64,000 bases of DNA from Saprospira grandis (GCF_027594745.1 NZ_CP110854.1:2993501-3057500), one strand, 5' to 3'; positions 16,202 through 25,149 are shown, numbered from the stretch's first letter. The notes: generated by a model not told the origin, from the letters alone. Numbers and translations are program-made.

Positions 16202-17857
16202 CTACTTAGCCAAAAGGGCTTTTTTCTTGGCGGGCCCCATTTTTAGTTCTAGTTGATAAAGGCCTGCGGGCAGTGTTTTCCAGTTTGGAATTTTGCATAA
16301 AAAGCGTTGTCCGAAAACGGCTTGATATTTTTTTGTATAAATCAATTGGCCAATTGGGCCATAGAGTTTTACGTCTACTTCTTCGTCAATGGCTTCGGGC
16401 CAGATGATAAAGAAATCTTCTTGGGCTTTGGCCATGGGCAGATAATAGAGATCTTCTTTTTCTTGGACCTCTAGATAGTGGCCGGCTCTGGCTTTTTTCC
16501 AGGCATCGAAGAGGGCGGGCACCCCATAGCCTAGGGCGGTATCGGGTTTTTTGTATTGGTTGCCTAGGCTTTCGGCTAGGCGAATGAGTTCTACATTGCT
16601 ATATTCGGGTAGGGCTTGCCAAAGGCAAGCCATGGCGCCGGCCAAGATGGGTGAAGAAAAAGAAGTTCCCGAATTAAAATTGTGTCGATAGCGGCCAACT
16701 TGGGCCACAATAGCGAAAAGGCCTCGGGCGGCTAGGTTGGGTTTGACCAAATAGCTAGAATCAAAACCATAGGAGCTAAAATCGGCATGAAAGCCATCGC
16801 GATCGGTGGCGCCAACGGTCAGGATGCTATCGGCATCGCCGGGGGCGGAGAGGTGGTGCCAGGGGTCATTGCCTTCATTTCCGGCCGAAGTAACGACCAA
16901 AATGCCACGGCTAGCGGCTAGGTCGGCGGCTTGGGTGATGGTGGTGGTATTACCATCTAGGTCTACATAGGCATAATCCATTTTGTCGTCATCAAAATCG
17001 GCATAGCCCAAAGAGGAGTTGATCAGATAAACGCCAACGCTATCGGCAAATTCTGCGGCGGCCAGCCAGTTATATTCTTCAATGCGGTATTCTCCGCCGG
17101 AGTCTTCGGTTTTGCATAAAAAGTAATTGGCTTGTGGGGCGCTGCCCATGACTTGGCCGGGCAAATTGGCGGCCATACAAGAGAGGACATCGCGGCCATG
17201 TTCGGAGCCTTCATAGACAAAGGTATCGAGTTGAACAAAATCGTAGCTGCCTAAAATTTGGCCCTTTTGGCGGAGCGAATCAAAGGCGGGAGTTTCTCTG
17301 AGGTCGGAGAAACCGCCATCAAAAACGGCTAGGGGCATATTTTGGCCTGCAAAACCGAGTTGGTGGAGATAATCGACTTGCAGCATATGGATTTGGTTTT
17401 CGCTCAGGCCGTAAAAGTCGTCTTCTTTGGTATATTCGGATTTATATTCTCGTCGGCCGATATAGTTGGTCCCTTCATTTTTTTTGCGGCTAAAGCCGAT
17501 GGCGGCTGTTTTTTGGACAAAGGGGAGTTCTTGAACAAATTTGAGTTTTTGGCCATTGCCACGGATCACGGCGCCGTTTTTCCATTTGGAGCTATACTGA
17601 ATGGCAAAGCCTTGGGCCTTTATTTGGGCCAAATAGCTAGGATCTACGGGTAAATCTAGGCTGTCGATCTTTATGCCCATCTTTTGGCGGCGCTCAATGG
17701 CGGCAGAAGAGAGATACTCTTGAGGGTGAAAAATGCTGTAGGGGCTATTGTCCTTATGGTCAAATTGCACCCAAAATAAATCGTAATCTCTTTGGGCGAA
17801 AATAAGTTGGCTAGAGAGGAGAAAAACTAAAAGGTAGAGTTGCTTTAACATAGGCAT
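16202..17857 (-). CDS. Secreted subtilisin-like (S8) protease
   Basis: 551 residues. The signal peptide is residues 1-22 (LVFLLSSQLIFAQ). A propeptide-like region spans 23-165. The S8 catalytic residues are Asp180 (AVFDGGFSD), His220 (GSEHGRDVLSCMAA), oxyanion Asn327 (TSAGNEGND) and Ser399 (NSGTSFSSPILAGAMA). The C-terminal 90 residues form a beta-sandwich with VDVKLYGPIGQLIYTKK and LPAGLYQLELKMG, resembling a T9SS sorting domain but lacking the usual NPxxG/NPF opening, so T9SS export is only probable. ATG at 17851 is an alternative start. Close relatives exist in many Bacteroidota as secreted S8 peptidases. It stands alone between repeat copies. Confidence 0.88.
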   Translation of the reverse strand: MPMLKQLYLLVFLLSSQLIFAQRDYDLFWVQFDHKDNSPYSIFHPQEYLSSAAIERRQKMGIKIDSLDLPVDPSYLAQIKAQGFAIQYSSKWKNGAVIRGNGQKLKFVQELPFVQKTAAIGFSRKKNEGTNYIGRREYKSEYTKEDDFYGLSENQIHMLQVDYLHQLGFAGQNMPLAVFDGGFSDLRETPAFDSLRQKGQILGSYDFVQLDTFVYEGSEHGRDVLSCMAANLPGQVMGSAPQANYFLCKTEDSGGEYRIEEYNWLAAAEFADSVGVYLINSSLGYADFDDDKMDYAYVDLDGNTTTITQAADLAASRGILVVTSAGNEGNDPWHHLSAPGDADSILTVGATDRDGFHADFSSYGFDSSYLVKPNLAARGLFAIVAQVGRYRHNFNSGTSFSSPILAGAMACLWQALPEYSNVELIRLAESLGNQYKKPDTALGYGVPALFDAWKKARAGHYLEVQEKEDLYYLPMAKAQEDFFIIWPEAIDEEVDVKLYGPIGQLIYTKKYQAVFGQRFLCKIPNWKTLPAGLYQLELKMGPAKKKALLAK

Positions 17858-17977
17858 TTTTATTCGTTCAATGCGGTTGGGGTTGCTTATTCTAATTTAA
17901 GCAAGATGCGGACATATTACAAAGCTTTGGGCTAAAGTTCGACCAATGGCAAAAAAAGAGGGCCAAAATGGTCTAGG

Positions 17978-18129
17978 GGGCGGCGCAGCCGCCCGGCTGA
18001 GGGATAGATAGTGGTGCGGCGTAGCCGCAGACCCAAGGCTTTTGAAGCAAAGCGAAAAAGCCTGCAGGGCCGAGCAGACCTGCGAGCCACGACACAGCCC
18101 GACCCGCCCGTAGGGCGGGGCAGCCCCCC
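17978..18129 (-). repeat. GGGGC intergenic element, copy m (core type 1)
   Basis: The GGGGC end is at 18129. The first stem is CCCGCC-CGTA-GGCGGG, the second pairs AGGCTTTT with AAAAGCCT, and the third is GCGGCGTAGCCGC. It lies 64 bases from the stop of the following minus-strand gene. Confidence 0.9.
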
Positions 18130-18135
18130 AAAAAA

Positions 18136-18171
18136 ATAAAAAAGGCCAGCCCTCGAAAAGAGGACCGGCCC
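18136..18171 (-). terminator. Terminator of the modular OmpA-like gene
   Basis: On the minus strand GGCCGGTCCTC pairs with GAGGGCTGGCC around TTTTC, followed by TTTTTTATTTTTT. Confidence 0.85.
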
Positions 18172-18192
18172 AGATGATTTAGCTTAAAAAGA

Positions 18193-20586
18193 TTAGCCTT
18201 TACAATCTTTAGGTTTTTCGCCAATGCCAGATTCTTCGATGAGTTCGGCTAGGCGTTTTTCATAGAAATCGAGCAAAAGGTTGGTAATATTTAGCTCTAC
18301 ATCTACGCGGCGGTACTCGGCTCCACGCTCTTTAGAGGGGTGTTCATAGGCGCCAATGGTGATAGGAACCTTCATGAACTGAAGTTGCTCGCGGACCGTC
18401 CAGGCGCGGGCGATACCCAACTCCATATTACTTTTTAGGTCAAAGCTTAGTTCGCGTTCAGTTTTCTTCACGATGGTGTCGGCGGCTTCTTTTTCTCCCT
18501 TGCCTACAAAGTGAGTAAACTCGGTACCTTTGGGAACGCCCAAAGACTTTTTGTAGCGGTGGAAGCTAAAGGGGTGGCCATCGGTGTGGCCTTCTAGGTA
18601 GATATAAAAATCTTTTTTACAGCGCATATTGGCTTCGCAATACTTGCTTAGTACTTCGGTGTCTACCCAGGTAGCAATTTTCTTATAGTACTCGGGATCT
18701 CCCATTTTGGCGAGGTCGGTACCTTGGCAAAGGAAGGTCTGGATGACGTAGCGCACCCCAATTTTCCCGAGAGGCTCATAAAGTACCTCTGTATTACAGG
18801 GAAGTTTGTCGTTATTGAGGTCTAGGCGCATCATTTCGGCAGATTCGGGGCCAAAGCGCTCGCGTTCTTCATGGGTTTCGCGTTGTGCTTGGCGCACGAG
18901 CTCCCAGTAGCGGCAGTCCCAAATTTGCTGACGAAGGCGAGTGATGCGGCAGCTCAGTTCGCGGTCATATTTGAGTTTGTAAGTTTTGGTATAGCTATCA
19001 ATTTTGTCCATATATTCTTGGCCTTGCTCGCAGGTATTGACATTACCAACTAGGCACCAAGATTTCACCTGAGTAATTTTATCGCAGTAGTAGGGTTCTA
19101 CGGTAAATTCTTCATAGATGGTGTCATTATTTTGGATAAAGGTGGCCCAAAGTTTATCGAGGGCAGCAATATCGCCACGGTATTTAGCCACAACAACTTT
19201 GAGGTCCTCCCATTTGGCTTTGGTATCGGCTTGTAGGCTAGGCTTAGCCGAGGCCATCAATTTATCGATATCGGCTAGGCGTTGTTCGCCTTTGTAGCAA
19301 GCATTTACGCGGCCATCCATGATATAGGCACGGATTTGCGCTTCTTTGTCGCAGTATTCAAAGGCAAAATCAATGCTATTGAGGGTATCTTGAGGAACAA
19401 ACTCGGCCCAAGCTTCTTCTAGTTTAGCTTGGCGGGCGGCATCTTCCTTGACCAATTTTTCTAGGGCCTTAATTTTGGCCTTGGTGGTAGCGTCTAGGGT
19501 TGGATTATACTCTTTTTGCACCTCTGCAATTTTGCCGAGCATTTCTTCTCCAATGTTGCAGTAATCTAGGGTTCCGGCCATGGTATAGGCCTTAATTTGC
19601 GCATCTTTTTCGCAGTATTCGCCCATATATTTTAGGCTGGGGTCTACTTTTCCGCTGCTCGTAAATTGTCCCCAAGCTTTGTTGAGCACGGCCAAGTTTC
19701 CGTTATATTTCTTCACTTCGGCTTCCAACCAACCGATTTTCTCGGCCAAATCGGCGGGAATGTCATGGGTGTTTTCGGCTTCTAGTTCTTTAATTTTGGC
19801 CAACATTTCCGAGCCATTTTTACAAACATCTACCATAGCCCGCAGCATATAAGCTTTCATATTGGGAATGGTATAACAGCTATAAAGAGGAACTTCGGGT
19901 TCAAAACCAGGCGATACATCGCTATCCATATAGGTTTTCCAAGCCTTGTTGAGCTGTCCCAAAACCTTAAAATGGGCCTTAGAGCGCTTAATTTCGCCGG
20001 GTAGGCCTTCTACATCGGCAGCTTGCAAAGAGGTTTTGTCTACAATGCGCATGGCTTTGTTTTCAAACTGATTGAGGGCTTCTACCTCATTGCCTTCGCA
20101 ATAATAGGCCATCGACATCATCTGATAATATTTGGCCAAGGTCCCTTTTTCACAAACTTTGCGGCCTTCTTCGGCGGCTTCTAGTTCGCCTCTAGAGACA
20201 TCAAATTTTTGCAAATGGCGCTTCCAAAGTACATCTACTTTGTAGTAGGCTTTCATTTTTCCTTCCAAATCGGCCAAGCGCTGCGAAAAGCCGGGATATT
20301 TATCGTATTGCGATTTATCCATACTTTTGAGCTCTTTCAAATAGCTTTCTGCATCAATCAATTCGTCGGCACAAAAGCTAGAGTTGGCATACATCAAATG
20401 ATATTTGGCATAATCGCCCACGCTAGATTTTGGCGGCTTGGGCAGTTCAGAAACAGAGGCCGTCAGAGGGTCTTTTAAGAAGGCCTGCCAGGTTTCTTCA
20501 AAGTTGATGAGCTGGGCCTGCGCGCCTATACTCCCCATCAACTGAAAAATAAGCAGCAAAAACGCTGACTGTAAGATGTTTTTCAT
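18193..20586 (-). CDS. Modular Cys-rich secreted protein with OmpA-like C-terminus
   Basis: 797 residues. The signal peptide is residues 1-24 (LMGSIGAQA). The body holds about six consecutive modules of 85-95 residues. The best four share a start [LxxxW], an aromatic-Cys pair (EYCEKDAQIKAY, EYCDKEAQIRAY, YYCDKITQVKSW, YSCYTIPNMKAY), a second Cys 16-18 residues later (LDYCNIGEEML, VNACYKGEQRL, VNTCEQGQEYM) and a helical spacer. The C-terminal 170 residues resemble an OmpA peptidoglycan-associated domain: EGHTDGHPFSFHRYKKSLG, NMELGIARAWTVREQL and EYRRVDVEL. It is probably periplasmic or anchored between cell wall and outer membrane. The function of the modules is unknown to me. Confidence 0.8.
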   Translation of the reverse strand: MKNILQSAFLLLIFQLMGSIGAQAQLINFEETWQAFLKDPLTASVSELPKPPKSSVGDYAKYHLMYANSSFCADELIDAESYLKELKSMDKSQYDKYPGFSQRLADLEGKMKAYYKVDVLWKRHLQKFDVSRGELEAAEEGRKVCEKGTLAKYYQMMSMAYYCEGNEVEALNQFENKAMRIVDKTSLQAADVEGLPGEIKRSKAHFKVLGQLNKAWKTYMDSDVSPGFEPEVPLYSCYTIPNMKAYMLRAMVDVCKNGSEMLAKIKELEAENTHDIPADLAEKIGWLEAEVKKYNGNLAVLNKAWGQFTSSGKVDPSLKYMGEYCEKDAQIKAYTMAGTLDYCNIGEEMLGKIAEVQKEYNPTLDATTKAKIKALEKLVKEDAARQAKLEEAWAEFVPQDTLNSIDFAFEYCDKEAQIRAYIMDGRVNACYKGEQRLADIDKLMASAKPSLQADTKAKWEDLKVVVAKYRGDIAALDKLWATFIQNNDTIYEEFTVEPYYCDKITQVKSWCLVGNVNTCEQGQEYMDKIDSYTKTYKLKYDRELSCRITRLRQQIWDCRYWELVRQAQRETHEERERFGPESAEMMRLDLNNDKLPCNTEVLYEPLGKIGVRYVIQTFLCQGTDLAKMGDPEYYKKIATWVDTEVLSKYCEANMRCKKDFYIYLEGHTDGHPFSFHRYKKSLGVPKGTEFTHFVGKGEKEAADTIVKKTERELSFDLKSNMELGIARAWTVREQLQFMKVPITIGAYEHPSKERGAEYRRVDVELNITNLLLDFYEKRLAELIEESGIGEKPKDCKG

Positions 20587-20643
20587 TTTTATTGGTTTTA
20601 ATGAAACAGATATATGAGTCTTTCTGTGGGTTTAATTTTTTTT

Positions 20644-20788
20644 GGGGCCCGCGGCCGGCTAGGCTTTGCCTAGGTCGGCCGCCGCTATGCTGCGGGGCTC
20701 GCAGGTCTGCTCGGCCCTTCGCAAAACTTCGCTAGCGCTCGTTTTGCTCGGTCTGGCCTTCGGCCACCCACTCCGCAGCGCTGGGCCA
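20644..20788 (+). repeat. GGGGC intergenic element, copy d (core type 1)
   Basis: The first stem pairs CGGCCG with CGGCCG-type arms around CTAGGCTTTGCCTAG. The core is CTCGCAGGTCTGCTCGGCCC. The second stem pairs GCAAAAC with GTTTTGC; the third is TGGCCTTCGGCCA. Confidence 0.9.
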
Positions 20789-20890
20789 ATAGGGCCTAAA
20801 GCTTTAACGAACTCTTAAAAATAGTATTTTAGCAAAGAGGAACAAAAGATTTTGAGCCTGCGCAAAAACTCGACCTAAAAGCAGGGGGGC

Positions 20891-20918
20891 AAAAAAAAAC
20901 AGCCCCTAGGGGCTGTTT
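20891..20918 (-). terminator. Terminator of the redoxin operon
   Basis: On the minus strand AAACAGCCCC-TA-GGGGCTGTTT, followed by further T residues, 4 bases after the stop. Confidence 0.92.
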
Positions 20919-20921
20919 AGC

Positions 20922-21395
20922 TTAGCGGAGCGCTTTCCAGATACGCTCTAATTTTTTGGCCTTAAAGCCAGAAGATAAAATTTCGTTTTCTGCATTGAGC
21001 AAAACCAAAAAAGGCGGCTGTCCTTTTAGGGCAAAGGCTCGGCGAGCCGTGGCTTTATAATCTGTAGCATGCTGAAAAAAAGGCGTCTGCAATTGGTTGC
21101 TACTATCTTGCACATAGGTCCAAAATTCTTCTTTTTGGTGGGCAAAGGGAAAAATCGTAACAACTTGAATATCCTCTGGTGATTTGTCTTTTAAAAACTG
21201 CTCTACCTTGGCTAGGCCCTGCTGACAATGGCTACATTGGAAATGCCAAAAAAAAAGCAGATAGTACTTGGCCTTACGGCCCTCCTTATAGTCAAAGCGT
21301 TGCTCTTTATGGTCTTGTAATTGAAAGTCAGGGGCTGCCATTTGCCCAAAAAGAGGAGCGCTAAGCAGCAAGAAAAAGAAAATGCGCCAAATCAT
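20922..21395 (-). CDS. Periplasmic thioredoxin-fold (TlpA/AhpC-like) protein
   Basis: 157 residues with an N-terminal signal peptide (MIWRIFFFLLLSAPLFGQ). The active-site pair is Cys54-Ser-His-Cys57 in FFWHFQCSHCQQGLAKVEQF. The cis-proline segment GQPPFLVLLNAENEIL is present. APDFQLQDHKEQRF is the usual AhpC/TSA start. It probably reduces or transfers disulfides, or handles thiols, in the periplasm. It is the last gene of a pair: its ATG lies 3 bases after the stop of the gene at 21399. The partner is a secreted galactose-binding-like protein, giving no clear substrate hint. Confidence 0.88.
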   Translation of the reverse strand: MIWRIFFFLLLSAPLFGQMAAPDFQLQDHKEQRFDYKEGRKAKYYLLFFWHFQCSHCQQGLAKVEQFLKDKSPEDIQVVTIFPFAHQKEEFWTYVQDSSNQLQTPFFQHATDYKATARRAFALKGQPPFLVLLNAENEILSSGFKAKKLERIWKALR

Positions 21396-21398
21396 AAA

Positions 21399-21977
21399 TT
21401 AGTATTTATCAATCATGTATAAATCTACTAGCGGTTCTTCATTGAGAAAAACATCGGCAATGAAAACGCCTTGGTCCTTTTTGCCAGAAAGAGAGACCAC
21501 ATAAAAGCTAATTTGGGCCGATTTTTCTTCGGGCATCAACTTAATGGCTTTATACTGAAAACGACCCACTGCATCTTGGTTGCCTAGGGTGGTGGTCCAA
21601 ACGGCCCGACCATCTACTTTTACAATTAGTTGTTTGTCGCCAGCATTGGGGCGAGGCGCATAGGCAAAAACAAGGCTGTGCGGTTCAATGCTTTTTAGCT
21701 CCACATCTTGCCGAATGCTAGAGTTTTCGTCAATTTCGACAAAAGAGGTGCCGACAAAGTTATCGGCCAAGCCAAATTTCTTATAATCTGCTTCCGCTGA
21801 TAAAATTTGGGCCTTAATGCCGGGGCTTCCATTGCTGAGCAGAATTTCCCAACCATCTAGGCTATTTCGGAATTGGCCATTGTTGATGAGGTTTTCTTTG
21901 TTTTGGGCAAAAAGTTGTAGGCTGAGGCTACAGAAGAGAAGTAAAACTAGGTTTTTCATTAGATGTTTTGCTTTCAT
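21399..21977 (-). CDS. Secreted protein with a predicted jelly-roll binding domain
   Basis: 192 residues with a signal peptide (LVLLLFCSLSLQLFAQ). ATG at 21977 or 21959 can start it. The mature part begins NLINNGQFRNSLDGWEI and has FVGTSFVEIDENSSIRQDVE, a pattern seen in DUF642 and carbohydrate-binding jelly rolls (N-G-F...GW...I.Q). That assignment is by eye. It is cotranscribed with the redoxin gene (3-base gap). Function unknown. Confidence 0.7.
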   Translation of the reverse strand: MKAKHLMKNLVLLLFCSLSLQLFAQNKENLINNGQFRNSLDGWEILLSNGSPGIKAQILSAEADYKKFGLADNFVGTSFVEIDENSSIRQDVELKSIEPHSLVFAYAPRPNAGDKQLIVKVDGRAVWTTTLGNQDAVGRFQYKAIKLMPEEKSAQISFYVVSLSGKKDQGVFIADVFLNEEPLVDLYMIDKY

Positions 21978-22111
21978 AGTGTGTAATATAAAATGGGGGA
22001 GGGTCTTGCTTCTAATCCAAAAATGAAGCCTTTTAGACCCTCGCCGAGACTTTTTTTTATAAAAAGTTTAGGGAAGTAAAATGAGGATGAAAGCTGTTCT
22101 TCTAGAGGGGG

Positions 22112-22720
22112 TTATTTTTGTTTTTTCAGGATAGCTTTTTGGAGGGTGATACTATTGGCGGCAGTGACTTCAAAGCTCTCTTTGCCAATTTTAGCCGAGC
22201 TTTTTCGAACTTTATCTTTAGGGGCCATAATAATTTCTTTGTAGAGGGTATTTCCTTCTAGGCGGTCTACGGTAGTAATTTTACTATTGCCCACTTCAAA
22301 CTGGCTATAGAAGCTATTGCCCATTAAAATCATGTCAATTAGAATTCCATCTTGTTCATCGAGGATATAATGCCCTTGGGCTTGGCTTTTATCTTCTATT
22401 AAGAGGTAGTCTTTGAGGACCGCTTTGGGGATGAGTTGGCTAGAGTCAAATTCGGTGGTCCAGCTCCAAACGCCAGGCTTTTTTGCTAAAACCTCATGTC
22501 GGCAAGGAATTTTGCCTCTTAGTTGGCCATTGACGTACCAATGCATTTCGCCTTCATAGCGGCCTTCCCAATCTTTAGGAAATTGGCTAAGGCTATCTTT
22601 TGGAGAGAGAGAGGTAGCACTGGCTTCAGGGGGCACATTAGGCAGCACTTTTTTTTCTTGTTCTTTGCTTTGGCAGGCCAAAAGGCCTAGGGCCAAAAAT
22701 AGGAGGATACTTTTTTTCAT
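22112..22720 (-). CDS. Lipoprotein of unknown function
   Basis: 202 residues with a lipoprotein signal: LFLALGLLAC, Cys16 as the lipid site, followed by QSKEQEKK. The mature part has a tryptophan-rich segment (GEMHWYVNGQLRGKIPCRHE, then VWSWTTEFDSS) and beta-strand-like alternation, possibly a lipocalin-like barrel. I do not recognise the family. Its start lies 22 bases after the stop of the M48-like gene at 22743, so the two are probably one transcript. Confidence 0.7.
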   Translation of the reverse strand: MKKSILLFLALGLLACQSKEQEKKVLPNVPPEASATSLSPKDSLSQFPKDWEGRYEGEMHWYVNGQLRGKIPCRHEVLAKKPGVWSWTTEFDSSQLIPKAVLKDYLLIEDKSQAQGHYILDEQDGILIDMILMGNSFYSQFEVGNSKITTVDRLEGNTLYKEIIMAPKDKVRKSSAKIGKESFEVTAANSITLQKAILKKQK

Positions 22721-22742
22721 AGGGGAAATAGGCGCTAAAGGG

Positions 22743-23537
22743 TTAAGGAAGTTGATCTAAAAAGGATAAATAATTATTGCTAGAAAGCATAGTGGGAGAG
22801 AGGGGGCAGTTATTATTGCTAGCTAGGGCTGCAGACCAGTCAAAGTCAGAATTAAATCGCCAAGCCCAGTCAAAATCATTTTGTCCTTCTACTCTTTGCA
22901 AAAAAGAGCGCATACTGTCAGGAGAGCTATCAATTTGGCAGAGCAGGGCTTCAAAGAGGGGTTCTAGTTGCTGCATTTCTTCTTTTTTGTAGCCTACGGT
23001 TTCTACTAGGGCCAAAAGTTGGGCGGGGGCATCGGGTTCGGCCCCAAGGGCAAGGTCCAATAAATAGCTAATAGAAAAGGCTTCTTGTAGTTGTTGGCTA
23101 ATTATCCGTTGGTCAATACTGAGCATGGCATGGGCCAAAACGGCCTTTAGTTCTTCTTCATTGGCCAAAAAGCGAAGGAAGTCTGTAGAAAAATAAAGAT
23201 AGCCGCCGGGGGCAACAAATAACTGCTCTTTTTCTGCTGCCTGAAAAATACGCAACTGCCAATTAAAGGTTTGGGCATGCTCAAACTGAGGCTGGGCCAA
23301 ACAAAACAATAATTGACTATCTAAGTAATTATAGGCCTGGGGGTAGTCAGTGGGCCGTAGCAGCTCTACTTCGGGTAAACTATCCCAATGGGCTACAAAT
23401 TGTGCATCTATAGCTTGTCCAATTCGACTATCATCAGTAGCTTGTAACTGATGCTCAATTTTGGGGGCTGGCTTTTGGCAGGCACTCCAACTAAAGAGGA
23501 TAAAAAAAGCAAGCAGATATATTCTAAAGACTGACAT
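22743..23537 (-). CDS. M48 peptidase-like lipoprotein without the catalytic motif
   Basis: 264 residues with a lipobox (ILFSWSAC, Cys20). The segment FVAPGGYLYFSTDFLRFLAN, EEELKAVLAHAMLSIDQR aligns with the M48 peptidase signature (PGGYIYVTxGLL...SEAELAxVLAHEIGHxxxRH), but HExxH is replaced by HAMLS: the first His remains, while the catalytic Glu and second His are gone. It is therefore probably a catalytically dead homologue, perhaps a binding or chaperone protein at the outer membrane. No TPR repeats follow as in BepA. It forms a likely two-gene unit with the lipoprotein at 22112. Confidence 0.75.
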   Translation of the reverse strand: MSVFRIYLLAFFILFSWSACQKPAPKIEHQLQATDDSRIGQAIDAQFVAHWDSLPEVELLRPTDYPQAYNYLDSQLLFCLAQPQFEHAQTFNWQLRIFQAAEKEQLFVAPGGYLYFSTDFLRFLANEEELKAVLAHAMLSIDQRIISQQLQEAFSISYLLDLALGAEPDAPAQLLALVETVGYKKEEMQQLEPLFEALLCQIDSSPDSMRSFLQRVEGQNDFDWAWRFNSDFDWSAALASNNNCPLSPTMLSSNNYLSFLDQLP

Positions 23538-23720
23538 TTATAAGTAGTTAAGCAGGCGTTAAAATGGGCCGCAAAATACAAAAAAAGGTGGCCATTTTAT
23601 AATAGCTGTTTGTATCACTAAAGCGGACTAATTGTCTAAAAAAGGGGCTAGGTTACTTCGATCACTTTTTATTCTGCCCAAAAGTATTATCTTGCCCCCA
23701 AATAAAACCGTAGCGTTATT

Positions 23721-24131
23721 TTGAAGCAATTCGGATTATATTTACTCATCTGTACTTTGCTCTTGCCCCTTAGTCGGCCTTTGCAAGTATACCTTTCCTA
23801 TAAGCTACAGCAAGAGCTTATAGCAGAGGAGTTTTGTGTAAATAGAAACATTCCCGATGAGTTTCCTATGTGCCAAGGTAAATGTTACTACAAAGAGCAG
23901 CTAAATAATTGGGCCGAAGATGCAGAAGAGCAGGAAGAAAAAGGATTAGATGCCCAAAAAGAGCTGCAAATAAACTTTTTATATGAGGAGCTGGATAGCA
24001 AGCCAGCAAGCTTAACAAATGTCCTCATTCGTATTCCCTTTATTTTAGAACCTGCCCATTTTCCAGCCTATTGTTTTTCTGAAAACCCTGGGCCAGGTCT
24101 CTCTGTTTTTCACCCTCCACTTCTAGGATAA
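23721..24131 (+). CDS. Small secreted protein with CxGKC motif
   Basis: 136 residues, starting at TTG (LKQFGLYLLI); no in-frame ATG gives a signal peptide. A hydrophobic N-terminus is followed by EEFCVNRNIPDEFPMCQGKC and YYKEQL. This C-x-N...P...CxGKC pattern occurs in small Bacteroidota proteins that I recall near metal-handling or TonB receptor genes. The acidic stretch after it (EDAEEQEEKGLDAQ) and a C-terminal LIRIPFILEPAHFPAY are typical too. A metal-related role is inference from that memory. It lies 91 bases before the AraC-type gene on the same strand. Confidence 0.65.
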   Translation: MKQFGLYLLICTLLLPLSRPLQVYLSYKLQQELIAEEFCVNRNIPDEFPMCQGKCYYKEQLNNWAEDAEEQEEKGLDAQKELQINFLYEELDSKPASLTNVLIRIPFILEPAHFPAYCFSENPGPGLSVFHPPLLG

Positions 24132-24222
24132 ATTCAATCCAGTATTTGAATTTTATGGTGTTCAACAAGCTAATAATCAGTTTGTTGGGCCTGTTTCTAT
24201 TATCCTAATAAAGTGGAATCTC

Positions 24223-25089
24223 ATGACTATTCACGCTATATATCAGCCCCAAGATGGGCCGCAACTTATTGATATGCAATTGATTCAGCCCAAAGCTGAA
24301 TTGCAACTTCCTCTTCTTGAAGGAGGCTATAGTTTCTTTTATTTGTCGGCTGGCCAGCTTAAAATGGAGCTCAACCGTCGCCAAACAACCTTGAAAGCGG
24401 GCCAAGCGCTTTTGCTTCGCCCCGATCAAATTCTGCTTTCTGCAGAAGGAGAGGCCGCAGAAGGCTATCTGTTTTCTTTTTCGCCAGCTTTTTTCGAGCA
24501 ACGCTACCACAACAATATTCTCAAGGCTTTTGCTTTTGTGCAAAAAGGCCTTTTGGCCCTAGTCGATTTGCCTCAGGATGCAATAAGCAAACTAAATGTT
24601 TTGCTGGCCTGTATGTATAATGACTACCAGCAAGAGCCGCAGCAATTGGCCGTATTGCGCTCTTATGCCAATATTATTTTCTTTGAATTGCAAGAGCGTT
24701 TTGCTCCCGAAAAAATGGCCCGCAATATTCAATTGGCCCGTCCTAACCGACAAGAAGAAAAAATGCTAGAGTTTGAGCAATTGGTAGAGGAGCATTTCCA
24801 GAGCTCTAGAGCCCCCTCTTTTTATGCGCAAAAGCTGTTCATTAGCACCAATTACCTCAATAAATTGTGCAAACGCGTTTTTGGCAAAACCTCTGGGGCG
24901 GTTATTCGCAAGAGAGTGCAACTAGAAGCCGAGCGCCTGCTTTGCCATAGCAACCTCACTATTGCCGAAATTTCTCAGCAGTTGGGCTTTGAAACGCCCT
25001 CTTATTTTATTACGTTTTTCCGTAAGAGCCAAGATTGTTCTCCAGAGCAATATCGCCAAGGCCTACAACAAGAGTTAGTTTCTGCCTAA
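24223..25089 (+). CDS. AraC-family transcriptional regulator
   Basis: A 288-residue cytoplasmic DNA-binding protein. Residues 1-100 look like a cupin sensing domain (GYSFFYLSAGQLKMELNRRQ, LKAGQALLLRPDQILLSA). The C-terminal AraC domain carries two HTH units: FYAQKLFISTNYLNKLCKRV and LTIAEISQQLGFETPSYFIT, then FFRKSQDCSPEQYRQG. The ligand and target genes are unknown. The neighbouring small CxGKC gene upstream may be cotranscribed or regulated by it. A strong terminator follows. Confidence 0.93.
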   Translation: MTIHAIYQPQDGPQLIDMQLIQPKAELQLPLLEGGYSFFYLSAGQLKMELNRRQTTLKAGQALLLRPDQILLSAEGEAAEGYLFSFSPAFFEQRYHNNILKAFAFVQKGLLALVDLPQDAISKLNVLLACMYNDYQQEPQQLAVLRSYANIIFFELQERFAPEKMARNIQLARPNRQEEKMLEFEQLVEEHFQSSRAPSFYAQKLFISTNYLNKLCKRVFGKTSGAVIRKRVQLEAERLLCHSNLTIAEISQQLGFETPSYFITFFRKSQDCSPEQYRQGLQQELVSA

Positions 25090-25107
25090 GCCTCCTTTTA
25101 AGGCTAA

Positions 25108-25149
25108 AGAAAAGACCCAAAATCCTAGATTTTGGGTCTTTTCTTTTTT
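25108..25149 (+). terminator. Rho-independent terminator of the AraC-type gene
   Basis: AAAAGACCCAAAATC pairs with GATTTTGGGTCTTTT around CTA, followed by CTTTTTT. Confidence 0.95.
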
